Shown here piece after piece: positions 11,491 through 24,400 of a stretch of 64,000 bases of DNA. Position 1 is the stretch's first letter. Every line of letters starts with the position of its first letter. The notes under the pieces were generated by a model. That model saw nothing but the letters and a program-made list of their open reading frames with translations, was not told where the DNA came from and made no database searches. The position numbers and the translations under genes are program-made. Origin of the DNA: Wolfiporia cocos (lineage: Eukaryota > Basidiomycota > Agaricomycetes > Polyporales > Phaeolaceae); contig JACCLO010000030.1 in NCBI GenBank assembly GCA_029448655.1, positions 1 to 64,000 on the forward strand, given 5' to 3'.

Positions 11491-12188
11491 TGTCACAGAT
11501 TTGGGACATGCCACTATTTTTCCCGTATTTTTACCTATTTATCTGGTATTTCTACAACCTTGTAGACATTTACGCTGCTAAGCGCCCGTCTACACGTACA
11601 CGCAACCAAACAACACGTACACAACGCGGTATACGTCCACTTGTCATAACAACACGTACATAACACGCTTGTACGCGTCAATGACTCAGCGGACTAACCT
11701 CCGGTGTCACGCGCCTTACTCATATCCCGATACCGGGCTATGTCAGTACAATTGGATAAGCGGCCCGCTCGTTATCACATGCCAATGACCTTACGATTAC
11801 TCATATCCCGATCCCGGAATATAATAATCACATGCATGGCTTACTAACGTAGCTACAGCCACTTCCACAACATGGACCTACGGTCCAAACAAACGATCTT
11901 ACTGGTGCGGCCATTACCGGCGCACATGGTCTATGGTAGTTTACGACTAAACCATATTAGTTATGTCTGCGCACAGACCACCTTCATGTTTGGCTCCCTT
12001 ACCGTAACCAAACAAAACATGTATATAAGTAGGGCTATCACTGCGGATAAGCCTTAGATTTGTTCTCTGCATTCGCACAGTTACATACCATCTCTGCTTG
12101 CGCCCACTAGCCTCCTCACCAACCTTCTGCAACATCTTCAAGTCGTCTATAAGGTTATAGTGTGAGTCCCACAGTCTAGTCTGTGTCA
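11491..12188 (+). repeat. Solo LTR of the element B family
   Basis: This 698-bp copy (TGTCACAG..CTGTGTCA) has the 5-bp duplication GTTTC at 11486-11490 and 12189-12193. It matches the LTRs of element B almost base for base when read in the LTR sense; I saw only scattered single differences. It interrupts the kinase-like gene in antisense orientation. A solo LTR forms when the two LTRs of an insertion recombine, so a full B-type element once sat here. Confidence 0.93.
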
Positions 12189-13064
12189 GTTTCGCCCGCC
12201 TCACGCTTGTCCTCACGCAGGCAAACTGGGAAGATCTCCTCCTCGTCCATGAACAACGTTGCATCCGGTTTGCATACGGCACGGTCGAGTTTGGGAAAAA
12301 ATTTGTGGTTGAGCCTAAAGTTAGGGAGCAGTCCTTGAACACATTCGTTAAATTTCGCTGTGCGTGCGTTCTCATCGTCGAACGGGTTTCCCATCTCGTT
12401 GCACAATAAGGCGGCAGCACGGATGGAGGCAACCGCGATAGGGTCATCGGTGGCTGAAGAAAGGTCTGTGCCAAGTCGAATTCGGAAAAGACGAAAGACA
12501 TCGTGGAGCGTGCATATCGGCACACCGCTCTTTTCAACGGGACGCATACATAAGATGGCTGCGCGGGTTCTTTGTACGTCTGCCCACACGTCCGTCTTGG
12601 CAAATTCTGATGGTGCAGGGAGGGAGTTGAGCAGTACCCTGAAATAAAAGGCAAGGTTCGCATATTGTGTATTCAAATCATTCAGTTGTAACTCTTTTGA
12701 GTGCATGTCAGCTTGGGACTAGGGACGTCAGGAATAGATAGCAAGCCTACTTGCCATATCTGGGTAATCATCTGGGATGTTGATATGTACTTCCAAGTAC
12801 TGCATTTCACCCAACTCCTTCTCTCCAGGAGCAGAAGCTGCACTGACCACAAGTCCCATAATACTCATAGCGAGCTTAGCACCAACTGTACCAAGGACCC
12901 TCCTCCTGCAGAAGCGGCAATATCTCTTTTTTTACATGTTCAATCAAGCGGTTGACCTTTTTGGCTGCCTCCTCGACTAAGCTCTTTAGAGTTTTGTATT
13001 GAGGACGCGGCTTCTTGCGTGGTGATGATGGGGTGTCACTGGGACGTTTCAAACCCGATGACAT

Positions 13065-14309
13065 GACACCGTGCTTGGGCTTGGGAGGGGGAGGGCTGTG
13101 GTGGTGGCAGTCAATAGGAGAGATGCGAGTCTACCTATCAGTAAGCAAGAGTCACCACGCTGCACTGGACGGCAACCAGTGCTCCGGTGACCATATATGC
13201 ATGGTGTCCAGGGTCCCATGCTGACAAACCAGTGTGCCGACTCGCGGCATCGGTGGCGCTGGGCGTTTACGATCCATATTAATCCCTTCCAATTCACGGC
13301 AAGCTAGTACGCGATCACGAAGTCGACTCGCACTCAGAGTGAGAAGTCCGTTCATCTCGCGATCCCCGTCACCCAAATGCATCTGCACTAGCGAGGCACT
13401 TGTTCGCAAGGCACAGTGAGACACCACGCCCGTTCATCTCGCAATGATCGTCTAGGCTCGTGAACCCTTCGTGAATGGTGCACCTAGCAAGTCCCCTTCA
13501 CGCTTTCATGTGTGCTGCGCACAGGCACCATTCTGATGCAGTTCCAGCCCACATAATGGCGGAGGTCGATAGCAAATCGGCTCACCAATGCGTGCTTTGA
13601 TGCGTGCACAGCTGTGCTCATAGCCGATTTTATTGAGAAGTAAACCTAATCTTTCCGTGCCAAGAGACCCGCCGCAATGCCGTGAAACAATGTCTCAGGC
13701 TGTCGCCGTCATTGGATATAAACTTATGTTACGGGTGTCAGAGAGCGTGTTCGGCAATGATGGAAGAAGTAACCATTCAACGAGAGTGTGGAAAATGGAA
13801 GATAGTGTGGCGCGCGGGATGGGAAGAGAAGGGTGCCACACCGGCGAGGAGTGGCCGCGCCCCAACAGTGGTCGAGATGAGCCCGATGGATGCATAACAC
13901 AAGGTGCTCTGTATCGAGACGGTATGAACAAAGGAAGCTGGGTAGCGAGGTGTCACGGCGAATACTTTAGCTTCCTCATGCTGCGTTGGAATGCTAGGTG
14001 GTTTTGCACGGGGTTATTGGCATACCATTGTTAGAACAACAAGTTATTTGAGTATCGAATGCCGGATGACGGTAGTTAGGTGAGAGTTACATGCATTGCA
14101 CATATCACCTTCCGCTTGCAATGGTCATGTAAACTAACACTATCCCTTCTGAGGCGTGCGTGGACCGATCGCTTGTATACAGCTGTGTCTTGTTTCCTGT
14201 TTCATGCTACAGCTGCATGTGATGATCAACATGCAATGATTTGTACTAGAGCGTTTGTGATATCGAGCGAACTCACCGCGTTCTCTACTATAACATGGTT
14301 GTATTCCTT
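13065..14309. other. Intergenic, no supported gene
   Basis: Several short ORFs (13152-13427 minus, 13633-14034 plus) show no domain or conserved exon pattern. This is probably the upstream region of the kinase-like gene and the 3' flank of the next minus-strand gene. Confidence 0.5.
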
Positions 14310-17300
14310 TCACTGTCTCAGGCTCGCGGGAATTTCCACTAGGACCACCGGCATCCTTCCAACGAGTGTTGTACGATCGATGCTCTTTATCGTCTCTTCT
14401 ATTTTGCAGCATATCCCTTCATTTGCGCGAAGCAACTCTTCCAAACTGTCAATGACAGCACGCCCAGAGGACGCATATTCGGCCTCGAGGTCGATAAGGC
14501 GGTTGAAGTGGGCGACACTGCAGTGGCCGTTCACAGGGATCAGCAGGTCCGCAAGAATGCGAAGTATGTATGGGCAGTCAGCACACACCTATCCGCACGC
14601 ATGTGCATAGGATCCTGCGCTGCCTCCCGGAGGATTGCACTCCGATCAATGTGCACTTCTTCACGTACGCTGTCAAAGCGATCCGTGATCTTGCCGAAAA
14701 TAGCCTGCGAGGGTCGAGCACATACTCAGCATACCGCAATATCCTTAGCAGCTTCTACGGCACCTGATGCAACTCCCGCAGAACATCTTCGATGTCTTGG
14801 ACATTTGCAGTGGCTTCCTTGCACCGCGAGCGGTTCCCAGCACCCGTTATATTTGTTTTCCGGAATGAGCCACGTTCACGTCGCCCTATGAAAGGCTCGT
14901 GTTCAATATCCTGCAGCAGCAGTCCCAGTGACACTAACAACAAAAGTCAGAAGTGCGCCGTTGTATCTATGGATAAGTTTACCAGTAGCCCTCTCTCGCT
15001 TGTATGGGCTCAGCGATGTGGGCTGACTCCGAGAACCAATCTCAAAGTTCAACTCCGGCAACGGTTCGCATTCTTCCACGACTGGCGCGAAGGTAACGGA
15101 ATGTCTAGGATGGGTCTTTCTCGTGGAGACAGAGTCTCCTGCACAATCATCGACCTCAACAACCTTGCCAATTGGGGTAGATGTTACCTCCGTCAACTCA
15201 AATCAGTTTGCTCAAGCTTTTCCGGAGAGGGAATGACGAGAGGAGCAGGAGAATGTATACGATCGGATCTTGGTGTGGTATTCGTTCCGAGCATGGAATC
15301 TGCTATGGTCGCATGTATCGCCTTGTTGGCAACTTCGGAGATGTCTGACATAGAATCTTCAGCGGTGGCTGGCTCCTCAGGCAGAGGCCCTGTATGAACA
15401 TTACCAGATCCCGTCAAGAGGCTTTCAGATGCGGATGATGACATAGACTTCTTGGACAGAGATGTGCATCCCAAAGTATTCAGTGTAGGCTGTATGGTTT
15501 CTTCATGGTGAACACCAGGAACTCCGCTCGTACTGTTGTCTACAGTCGCAGATCTGTGAGGGGCTTCAGAAGTGAGGTTGGCCCATGGCGCAATCTTTCT
15601 CTATTTGCTTGTGGACTGTTTTAGTATTAGCGTATGGCGTAGAAAGTGTCACGGTACACGCGCCTTAGCAATGTTGGTAGAACCTGACAATGGGTGAGCT
15701 TTCTCTTGCAAGGCAGGGTTCGACATTTCGACCCTCTGTAGTCCACGACCATGATATGGCTTTCTCATCAATCACGAGAACGCAAGAGAACAAACATATC
15801 CTTTTGTCCGTTGTCGAAGCACTGGCTGCGAGAGCAGGGACCACATGCTTTGCGTGTGTCTTGATTTTTACTTCCGATTGATTTTCCTTAGTCTCTTCGA
15901 CAGGTTCGTCCTCGACGAACGTGTCAGATAGCTCATGCCTGTCACATAACGGATCGTCGTCCGAGGCTCCCTGGTAGATGATAGGGCCCGGCGGAGACGG
16001 TTTTTGTCTTCCAGAGCTTTGCTTTATGAGGTCTACCTTTGGTCGTGCTCGACTGAGGGGCTTTGCTTTCCAGGGCAGGCTTATTGTCGGCCTTCTTGCG
16101 ACGAGCAAACAAAGCTGTGAGAGGAGACAACGTGTTCCGAGTAGACGAAAATGGATCGGATTCGGGTAGAGCACCATAGTCAATCATGTGGGAGCATGAG
16201 GTAGGAGAACATATTTTCTCCTTTTCGCCGTGATATCTGTTGGTTGCCCTAGTCGCCGCTGTAGAACGAGGCTGAAGCACCTGAGATTCCGTGCGCTCTG
16301 GAGGATCTGGTGTGCAAAGAGCGCTACGACCTGTCGGGGAAGTCTTGGATCGTTTATTGGCAACAGCGTCCTCTGCCAGCTTATCTGAGTTAGGACCGTC
16401 TTCGCTGCACTCAGTAGAATCTCGCTTTCTCTTGTAGGCCTTGGCGGCAACAGAGTTATTGGTCGACTTGCGGGTTTTCCCGGCAAGTCGGGATTCGGAC
16501 GATTTGGCTGACCTAGTGGAGATTACTCTAGGGCCTTCCGACCGTTGCCTACGTTGAGGCGGGGCCAGCAGAACCGAGTCGACGTCAGATGGATCACATA
16601 GTTCCTCATCGCTTGCGCCAAAGGCTTCTCTTCGGACATTTTTCGAACGCATATGGGGCGTAGATTTCATAGACTGACGTTCGTCGATAGCAGAAGATCT
16701 CGAACTAGTCGCGTTATCAAGGTCTGATCCGCAGCTGAGTTCGTCACTGCTTTGGTTGGTATTGTAGACTAGCGGAAAGTTGACAGTGTTGATGAAGCGC
16801 GGATGCTATGGATTGTGTGATACTCACATTGTTGGACTTTCTCAATCCTCTAGTGAGTGGAGATCAGTCATGGAAGAATGCGATCAATTTAGCGCACCTC
16901 GGATTGGCTTAGTTGTTTCATCGGCTTGCCCTGGGTGTCAAAATCTAAAACCAGTGGCGACGTCGCTAGTGATAGCTTCGGTGGGAGTATCTCTCTATAC
17001 TTCTGTCCCTGCATTACGATACCGTGTCAGCACTCGCAAACCAGATAGAAAGTATAAGCTACGCTTTCTTACTTGACCTCTGTCGCGCAACGCATTTGCG
17101 AATCTGTCCAGATCGCCGCTCGTAAGAGTAAACGTTACAACTGGGCCGCTTTCGTCTATGCCAGAGGTTATCGGTTCTCCTCCGAGAATAGGAGGACTGC
17201 ACATGACAATTTGCACCTGCGCGCCGACCCTCTCCTCGCCAGAACGCTCGCGCAGGATATCTATTTTGTGTATGGAAGTGTATGAGATTGTCAGGGATTC

Positions 17301-18696
17301 ATATTGGTTATCCTGTATCGATGTATGAACATATAATCAGCTCGCCGTATGACGGACATCGAATAAGGTCAAAAGGCACACTTCTATGAGCATGTTCACG
17401 AGTATTGCCTTGGGATCGACATATAGCCTATCGCATCGTTGTGTTTGCCCACAGGCACAGACTTCTTCTATCGCAAATAGGCTGCGGGCTATATGGCGCC
17501 GGTCAGCGTGATAATACGGCAGCTTAAGTTACTCACAAAGTCCGGTCGCCAGCAGCCAGTGCTTCGGCAATCTTCCGTGAGGTCACGTCCCAGTCCTCCG
17601 AGGGCACGTTCTCAAGCAGCCCCGTGACCTTTTTGTCCGATGCTGGTGGTTTCCGGGGGAGACGACTTGCTGAACACAGACTGGATGAATGCAGTACGGT
17701 TTGCGCGACCGGAGGCAGCCCCCTTCGTTGAAGGCAATAGACGCGCAAATAGCGTCAACAAGCTCTCCAGAGGAAGGAAATCTGGATCATGGTATCGGAA
17801 TCTGACATGACGCTGCTTCGAGAGAGCTTACCTTTGGTGCGCCAGATGGTGGCTCCGAGGCGACGACTACGCACAAGAAATGGTATGCGGCATAGTAAGG
17901 TAAAATGGAATCAGGCTCACCCTCCAAGGATTTGGTCGTCACGAAGCGTGTGTTGATTGGCGTGATGCATCGCAGCAGAATCGGCGAGAAGAGTATATGC
18001 CTGGTAATGTCGAAATGAGTGTAAGTTTGGCGCATAAATAAAGGTGTAAGAGACCGTACAGTGCATCGTAAACCAGTACTTATCATCGGAGCAGTTGGTG
18101 AGAAACATATGTCGCATAGATTGGGAAAAAGCGTGGCTGCTATGACGTCCTTTGCTTTGCTACTTTTGCCTTTGTCTAGCGCACCCATGAGCCCATCTGA
18201 AGAAGGGAATGGGGATGGAGATTACCGTTTTCACTTTCATCGAGAAAATCCTGGACATAGTCAGCTTCCCGGACAAAGCGTAAACATCGAACTAAAGCAT
18301 ACGAGAACACCGGACAAGAGAGAGTTGAGCACTCCTTCCCATAACCCCTGTTGCTCATTCTGCTGCTTTCTAAGAGTTGGGAGAACCTTCTCGTGATAGA
18401 CCTTGTAGAAAATCGCGGCAGCGGCTTCAAGGGCAGGCTGCGGAAAAGCAGAGTATATGGGAAGAAGGGGCCTGCGCAGACACTGAGATAACACTTTGGA
18501 TGCTTGCTCGGATATCGTGGATAAATTCTATATGATGATGAACAGACATCCACTGAGCCCCAAATAGCTGCCTTACGAGTAAGACGAGGTGGGAGGACAC
18601 CTTCTCGAGGGCCTCTGCTAGACTTTTGCTATTCTTGGCGCGAGATTTTGAGATAGTCTGCTGCAGCAATTTGAAAGGAGAATCGGAGGCAGACAT
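14310..18696 (-). CDS. Multi-exon nuclear protein; possible meiotic axis (SYCP2/Red1-like) architecture
   Basis: The gene starts at 18696 (MSASDSPFKLLQQTISKSRAK) and ends at 14310 (VLVEIPASLRQ). The N-terminal exons (about 18696-17530) encode only helices, armadillo-like in look (PALEAAAAIFYKVYHEKVLP, FLPLESLLTLFARLLPS). Around 17220-17070 is a beta-rich segment ending in GPVVTFTLTSGDLDRFANAL, like the last strand and helix of a PH-type fold. Exons at 16740-15000 encode a long Ser/Lys/Arg-rich disordered part with nuclear-type basic clusters. The end (14588-14310) is coiled-coil. Helical domain, PH-like domain, disorder and coiled coil is the order known for SYCP2/Red1 axis proteins, but no sequence motif proves it. 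Exon joins are approximate and one exon near 17650 may carry a frame change. Confidence 0.55.
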
Positions 18697-19070
18697 TTCA
18701 AGTGGTGGGTGTACAAGGAGTAACTAGTATGGCTGTCAAGAACAAGGCGCGACGCGGAAACGCGTAGTGTCACATCCATCACAAATACGTGACGCGACGC
18801 AACGCACGCGCTACTAGACATCTCTGAATTAAGACGCCGATTCGAGCCGACGTTGTCCAGAATACAAGCTTGTGCTTCTGCGGACGCTTCAAACATAGCT
18901 GGTATATGTATGGTATATGATATTTCTCATTAGCAGAAAGTAGCCACCCTTGCCGCTCGTTTGTCTTCAGGGCGAGGTATGCGATAATGGTACAAGACAA
19001 GAAAGAAGCATAACCAAAGCTGGCGTAGAGTGACAAGAATGTCCGAACAATGCATACGAGAGCCAATCAC

Positions 19071-20640
19071 TCATACATCTTGTCTCCGTCGGTCTCAACG
19101 CCATAGAACTGCCACATCCGATGCGCCTCCAAGTCCGGCATCCCATCCATCTTCGCGCCCACTTCTCCGTCAACCTCATATAGCTGTTTAGTCTATAAAT
19201 GAAGTCTTATGAGGCACCAAACAGCAACTAGGAAAGGAGGGAGGGGGGGTTGCTCACGAGACAGAGCGTAGTCTTGATCATCGGAGGGCCAGGCGTAAAT
19301 TGCTCGAAGTCGTCGTTTGACGAGTCTGCTTGATCCCTAGCGAATAAGTGCGGATGTGGTACGTGCAAATGTTCATCACCACCCTCCGTGGCAGAATCTA
19401 CTGGCATGTCGGGCGCAGCGGGATTACTTGGGACAGCGACCTGCATTGTTCGCTTGACACGTATGAGTCTTTCTTCGATCCATCGAGTATAACTGCATCT
19501 GAAATTGCCCGTGCGACAAGATCGGTAATAGATTTCTGACCAGTGCAAAGTAGCTTAAAATAGCATGAGTACATGATGCTGATTCTCAAAAAAGTGAGGA
19601 TGCGTACAATGAGCTCGGCGCTGATCTCGCGCCTGCCAAGTGTTCGAACAACACGCTCTTCTTTGCCGTCGGAGCCTGGAGTTGTCTTACCAGCCTTGAT
19701 GCTCGAAGGGTCGAGCCGGTCTCCGAGAATCGTTGTTATTTTCAGCTCTGACAGCAACGAGACGAGTGTGCAAAAGAAATCAACACAGCTGGCCCGGCAC
19801 ACGTAGCGATCTGCACTGGTGTGAGTGCGTCCCTGTCCTCGGCGTGAGGGGTAGTCGGCGGATCGAAGAACCCAGGGGGAAGTGGCTGCCCGTGAACGAT
19901 CGTCGTGTTGGCAGTGGAGTCATACTCCGAGAACTGGTGAGGGCACCGTAGATCCTCTGCCCATAGCGACCGTAAAGCTTCGTAGCCACCCGGCAGCGCG
20001 AACTCCCCGAGGTCGATCGGACCGGCGCGAAGCATTTGATCGAAGAGGAGGTACCTGCGAAGCTGGGGCGTCGTGAAATAGTGCCGCACCTGCTCGAAGT
20101 CTTCGAGGATGACGTCTCGATTGGCGAGGATAGTGAGCGCTTGAGCTTCGAGTGGGAGACCAATATTGCGATCAGTGTCGAAACCTATGGCCGGGGTTCG
20201 GAGGAGGATTCGATCACCCACCCACCAGCTCGTCCCATTTTCCCACACTAGTCTCCGCCAGCGTCCACACGTCCTCCTCCTCCCGGCCCTCCTCGTTCCT
20301 CCCAAGGAGCAAGCATCACGTGTCCTCTGACCCCGCCCACGGCGCGAGCGGCACCGTCCTCTTAGTATCAGCATGAACATACGCCGCAGGCACAGTCGGG
20401 ACGCCGTGCACGGTCACAGCAGCAAGTGTGGCCGGCGCCCGGCGCCCGGAGTTACCATATCAATAAATCAGCACCGAGCCGCTATGAGAGGGCAGGGATT
20501 GGAAGGGAAGGGGATGAACATGAGCGCGGTCGCGACGTCAGTCACAAACGGCGTGTGGAGGAGGCCGGTCCACCGGACGTGCACCGCGTCTGCGACGGAC
20601 GCCGGCGCGGGCGGCGCGTAGACGGCAACGTAAGGGTCGG
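19071..20640 (-). CDS. Unrecognised multi-exon gene
   Basis: Minus-strand exons read as protein. From about 20640: DPYVAVYAPPAPASVADAVH..RWTGLLHTPF. From 20200: TPAIGFDTDRNIGLPLEAQA .. YLLFDQMLRAGPIDLGEFAL. From 19800: CRASCVDFFCTLVSLLSELK .. EISAELIVRILTFL. From 19548: KRTMQVAVPSNPAAPDMPVD..FEQFTPGPPMIKTT. After a short intron at about 19200-19260 the last exon ends LEAHRMWQFYGVETDGDKMYE with the stop at 19071. The start is unclear; the GC-rich region 20640-21000 may hold the first exon. I do not recognise the family. It lies in tail-to-head order between the axis-like gene and MSH4. Confidence 0.5.
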
Positions 20641-21445
20641 TAGCGTCGCCAGCGTGCGGCCTGCCGCGGCCGAGTGAGTGAGGTGAGATCGGCGTGTGAA
20701 AGGGAGATGGCGCAGCTCACCGCTGTGCGTGTAGGCATGCCATTCCAGCCTACTGAAAGAGCGCAGATACGTCCTCCTCCCAGTCTGCCTGCCCGTTTGC
20801 GTCGTGTGGCGCCCGGGCGCAGGGGAAGGACGTGGAGAGGTGTATCGCGGGCAGCGTCGTGACGGTCGGCGAGACTACGTGTGCGAGGGATGCTTCCAGG
20901 GGGTGAGTGCGAGTGCATATGAAGAGTTACTATATATGCGGGACCGATCGCGGCAAACGGGACGCAGGACACCTGACTGCAAGGCGTAGAGCACGCGCCG
21001 TGGGCCACGGAGCGTGTCCCAGCCCGATAGCGCCGCGTGCTGCTTCGTGTTCAGCGGGACCACGTCGAGAGGAGCGAGCACCGCAACGCTGTCACCGCGG
21101 CGGGATGAAGACAAGATGGACACAGACGCAGTAATTAAGGCATAGGGCGGACGGTGTGGGCGTGATAACACATGTAACTAACTTTCACAATCCTGTACGT
21201 CCTCCCGTTGCTCGAGTCTCGTATTGTATTCGTTTCAGACCTGCCCTGTACGCACAATTGAGATCCCTTATTAGGATGTCCCGAGATTCGGCACCGCTCG
21301 TCGATCGATCGCATGCGGGGACTCAAACCCGCCGTCATTTGTCGTCGCCCTCGGTCTCGCGCCTTTTCCTTTTCGCTGGATCGCTACGCTCGTCCCATAT
21401 TTTCCTGGCTTTGCACGCCCTGCCTCATCCCACCCCGCTACGGCG

Positions 21446-24400
21446 ATGTCACGCGGCTGGGCAGCCCAGTCGCGTCCGGCTACCGCCCGACCCCAGACCG
21501 CCGCATCATCCAGGCACGAGGCCAGCTATGTCCTGGAAGGGCGCGGAGTGTCACGTGAAGTCGGCCTTGCTGCATTGGACAAGGATACCGGGAGGGTTTC
21601 CCTTATCCAGGTGCGCATGTAGTCAGCTCGTACTGAATCATCGCTCAATATGATGGTCCGCAGCTCGTGGACAGTCCCACATATGTCAAGACGCTGCATC
21701 AGCTTCATCTGCATTCTCCATCCATTATTCTGGTCCCAAACACCTTTTTATCTCTGATAGATACACCTATGGCATCTGGAGGAAAGAAAGCCTCGTCGAC
21801 TTCGGTCCTAGTGCAGTGCATGATCGAAGAGTTTGATGCCACAGTCGATCCAGTGATGAGAAAATACTGGAACGATGATGCTGGTGAGCAATATGACTAC
21901 TGAGCACATGCTTCGCGTTGCAACTGTAAACGCAGGACTTGCCTTTGTCAACCAGCTGATAGTTGATGACGATGAGCGGCCTGCAACTCTTGTCGCGGTG
22001 TCCAGCAAGTGGGTATATGCGTCCGAAACCTTGCGACTATACTGAACAACATTAATAGGTATTACGCGCTCTCTGCAGCTAGCGCGCTATTCGAGTATGC
22101 AGAGTCGAAGCTCAATTTACGCTTTGCTCCTTCTTCGCTCCTCATACGATATGTACAAGTAGAAGGCAGCATGATGATAGATCCCGAGACTGCTCGAAAC
22201 TTGGAGCTGGTGGGCAGCATCTCATTCAAGAGGTCCACCCATTCCATGTTTGGGTAAACCCTCTCTGTCTCTTAATATATGCCCACGATTCAAGTAATTC
22301 ACACCTAGGCTATTAAATCATACATACACTGCAATGGGTGCTCGCCTCCTCCGGGCAAATGTACTCGCGCCTATCACTGGTATCTCATTTTGCAACCGTT
22401 ACGGAGTTGATCTAATAATGCTGCAGACAGTCTTCTATAGAGGCGCGCCTTGATGTCGTCGAAGGTCTATCAACTCCATGGATGTGTCTATTTCGGCTTA
22501 CTGTCTTAAAGAGCTCATACAGAATGGAAATCGTTTCGACAATATGAAGAACGCGCTCAAGTCCCTCCATAATATGGACTTCGATAAGCTAATCTGCTCG
22601 GCAAGCTTTCGCCGTTTCAGGTCATGCACAGTATCAATGCTCATTTGAATCATCAGCTTGCTGCATCCGAGGCGCGTGAGACAAGCACTGCAAAGCTTGC
22701 TGCCGCTCGCGTCGCGCAAATGCTCAGTCTCCGAAACATAGTCAAGAACATGCCCGTTCTCGCGAAAGCCTTGACAGGCAGCCGCTCCCGTCTGTTACGA
22801 ATCGTACTGGACGTAGGTGCTGGAGATATAATTGTAGATTGGATGCGCGCTAAGCGCCTGTTCGATGTAGATGATCTCTGACGAGCGACTTTCAAGAATC
22901 GAACAGCATGTTAGCGAAGCATTGAATGAAGAAGAAGCTTCAGCGAAAGTACGTGCCAAATAACGCAGCCTTCGTTGAGATTCGATGGATCTATACAGCG
23001 CGGCCTGAATGCGGTGAATGCACGTGTGTACGCCGTCAAGGTATGTTTCCTCCTCCTTAACATCATTTGTTAATGCTCAAATCCAGCAAATCAGGCAAAC
23101 TACAATCGCCTCCTTGACGTCGCACGAGAAACATACAAGGAGAATGTCGGGGATATATTTGCATTGAACCGCGAACTCTCGGAGCAACACGACCTGCCTC
23201 TTAGTCTAGTGTACCAGGACACAGGCTTCGTTTTTGCTTTGAAGAAGACAGATCTCCGAGGGGAGCTACCTAGAGGCTTTGTGAATGTGACAGCTCAGAG
23301 AAAGCGGTGGCTCTTTTCTAGTATCGAGCTGGTCAGTCCTGTACGAGGTTACCAGTGTGAGAATGCTCACAGCTTGAGCAGAAGAAGAGAAACGCGCGCA
23401 TGAAGGATGCACTGGACGAGACGCTGATCATGAGTGACAAGTATGTAGTACCGGTTGGCATTCCAATACCCGGCTCACAGGTCATACCAGGATTATACAA
23501 GAGTTGATCGCCGAGATCGTCGATGTCATTGGAGCTCTGTACAAAGCTTCGGAGGCCGTTGCCATTGTGGACATGTTGTGGTCTTTTGCGCATGCCAGCA
23601 TTCGTACGTCCTGTAAATGCTAGACTGACAGAGATGTTGATTGTAAGGTTTGGTTTTGATTTCTTAGTGCGTGACTATGGTGAGCATCCTCTAAGTTAGA
23701 TAACAGTGACCACTTAATACTTGGTGTAGTGCGTCCCGAGTTCACGGGAACCTTAGCCATAAAGGCGGGGCAGCATCCTGTTCTAGAGAACGTTCAGGCG
23801 GCCGGGACGCTTGTACCGAATGATGTATATTGCTGCGAGGCTTCCTCTTTTCAAATTGTCCAGGGGCCGAAGTTCGTCTGATCATCTGATTCATCATATC
23901 TATCGCTCAATGCTGATTCAACGCAGCATGTTAGGTACGCCGAGCCCGTATATGGTCAACAAACATCCGATTGTCTGTGACCATAGGCAAGAGCATATAC
24001 TTGCGGCAGATTGGGCTGCTGACAGTCATGGCAATGTGCGGATGCTTTGTTCCTGCTGAGTACGGTAGCTTCAGGTGCGGACCTTCTCCAAATATCACCA
24101 AAACCGCCTCTTTGAATGTCGTATCATGCAGACTGCACGATGCACTCCTGACTCGGCTATCGAACGACGACGATATCGAAAAGAGCCTGAGCACATTTGC
24201 GAGTGAGATGGCATCTTGCGCGATGATCGTTGGTTTGTAACTTGAGCTAACTATGAAACCAGCATCATCTTGATGCCGAAATTGTGCCAGGGATTGCTAC
24301 GGAGAATTCTCTCATCCTGATCGACGAAGTTGGCCGCGGCACCTCTCCAAGGGAAGAAGTTGGCATCTCGCATGCCATCGCAGAGGAACTCATCAAACTC

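Larger units (their letters stand above)
10399..13064 (-). pseudogene. Agaricomycete kinase-like gene disrupted by a solo LTR
   Basis: The minus-strand gene starts at 13064 (MSSGLKRPSDTPSSPRKKPRP, a basic N-terminus). It continues through 12706-12194 and 11425-11117 (AGAPMFLPCLLGMYF .. YDGEDYIVEPL) to 11065-10544. The kinase core has a lysine strand VVVKLVSGSYGED, the catalytic-loop motif HGDLRSSN and, in a shifted frame, DFDWAGK in place of DFG. The layout matches the large family of kinase-fold proteins expanded in mushroom-forming fungi. Lesions are a solo LTR at 11491-12188, a frame break near 11420, a 1-nt frameshift near 10555 and a 12-bp repeat at 10999-11029. Across the solo LTR the frame is continuous (EAGE into TGYDVY), so the LTR was a separate hit. 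Confidence 0.75.

Noticed and set aside
20538..21008. 156-aa Arg/Ala-rich minus-strand ORF
   Set aside because: GC-rich composition without a protein-like pattern; the plausible exon here is in another frame (DPYVAVYAPPAPASVADAVH).
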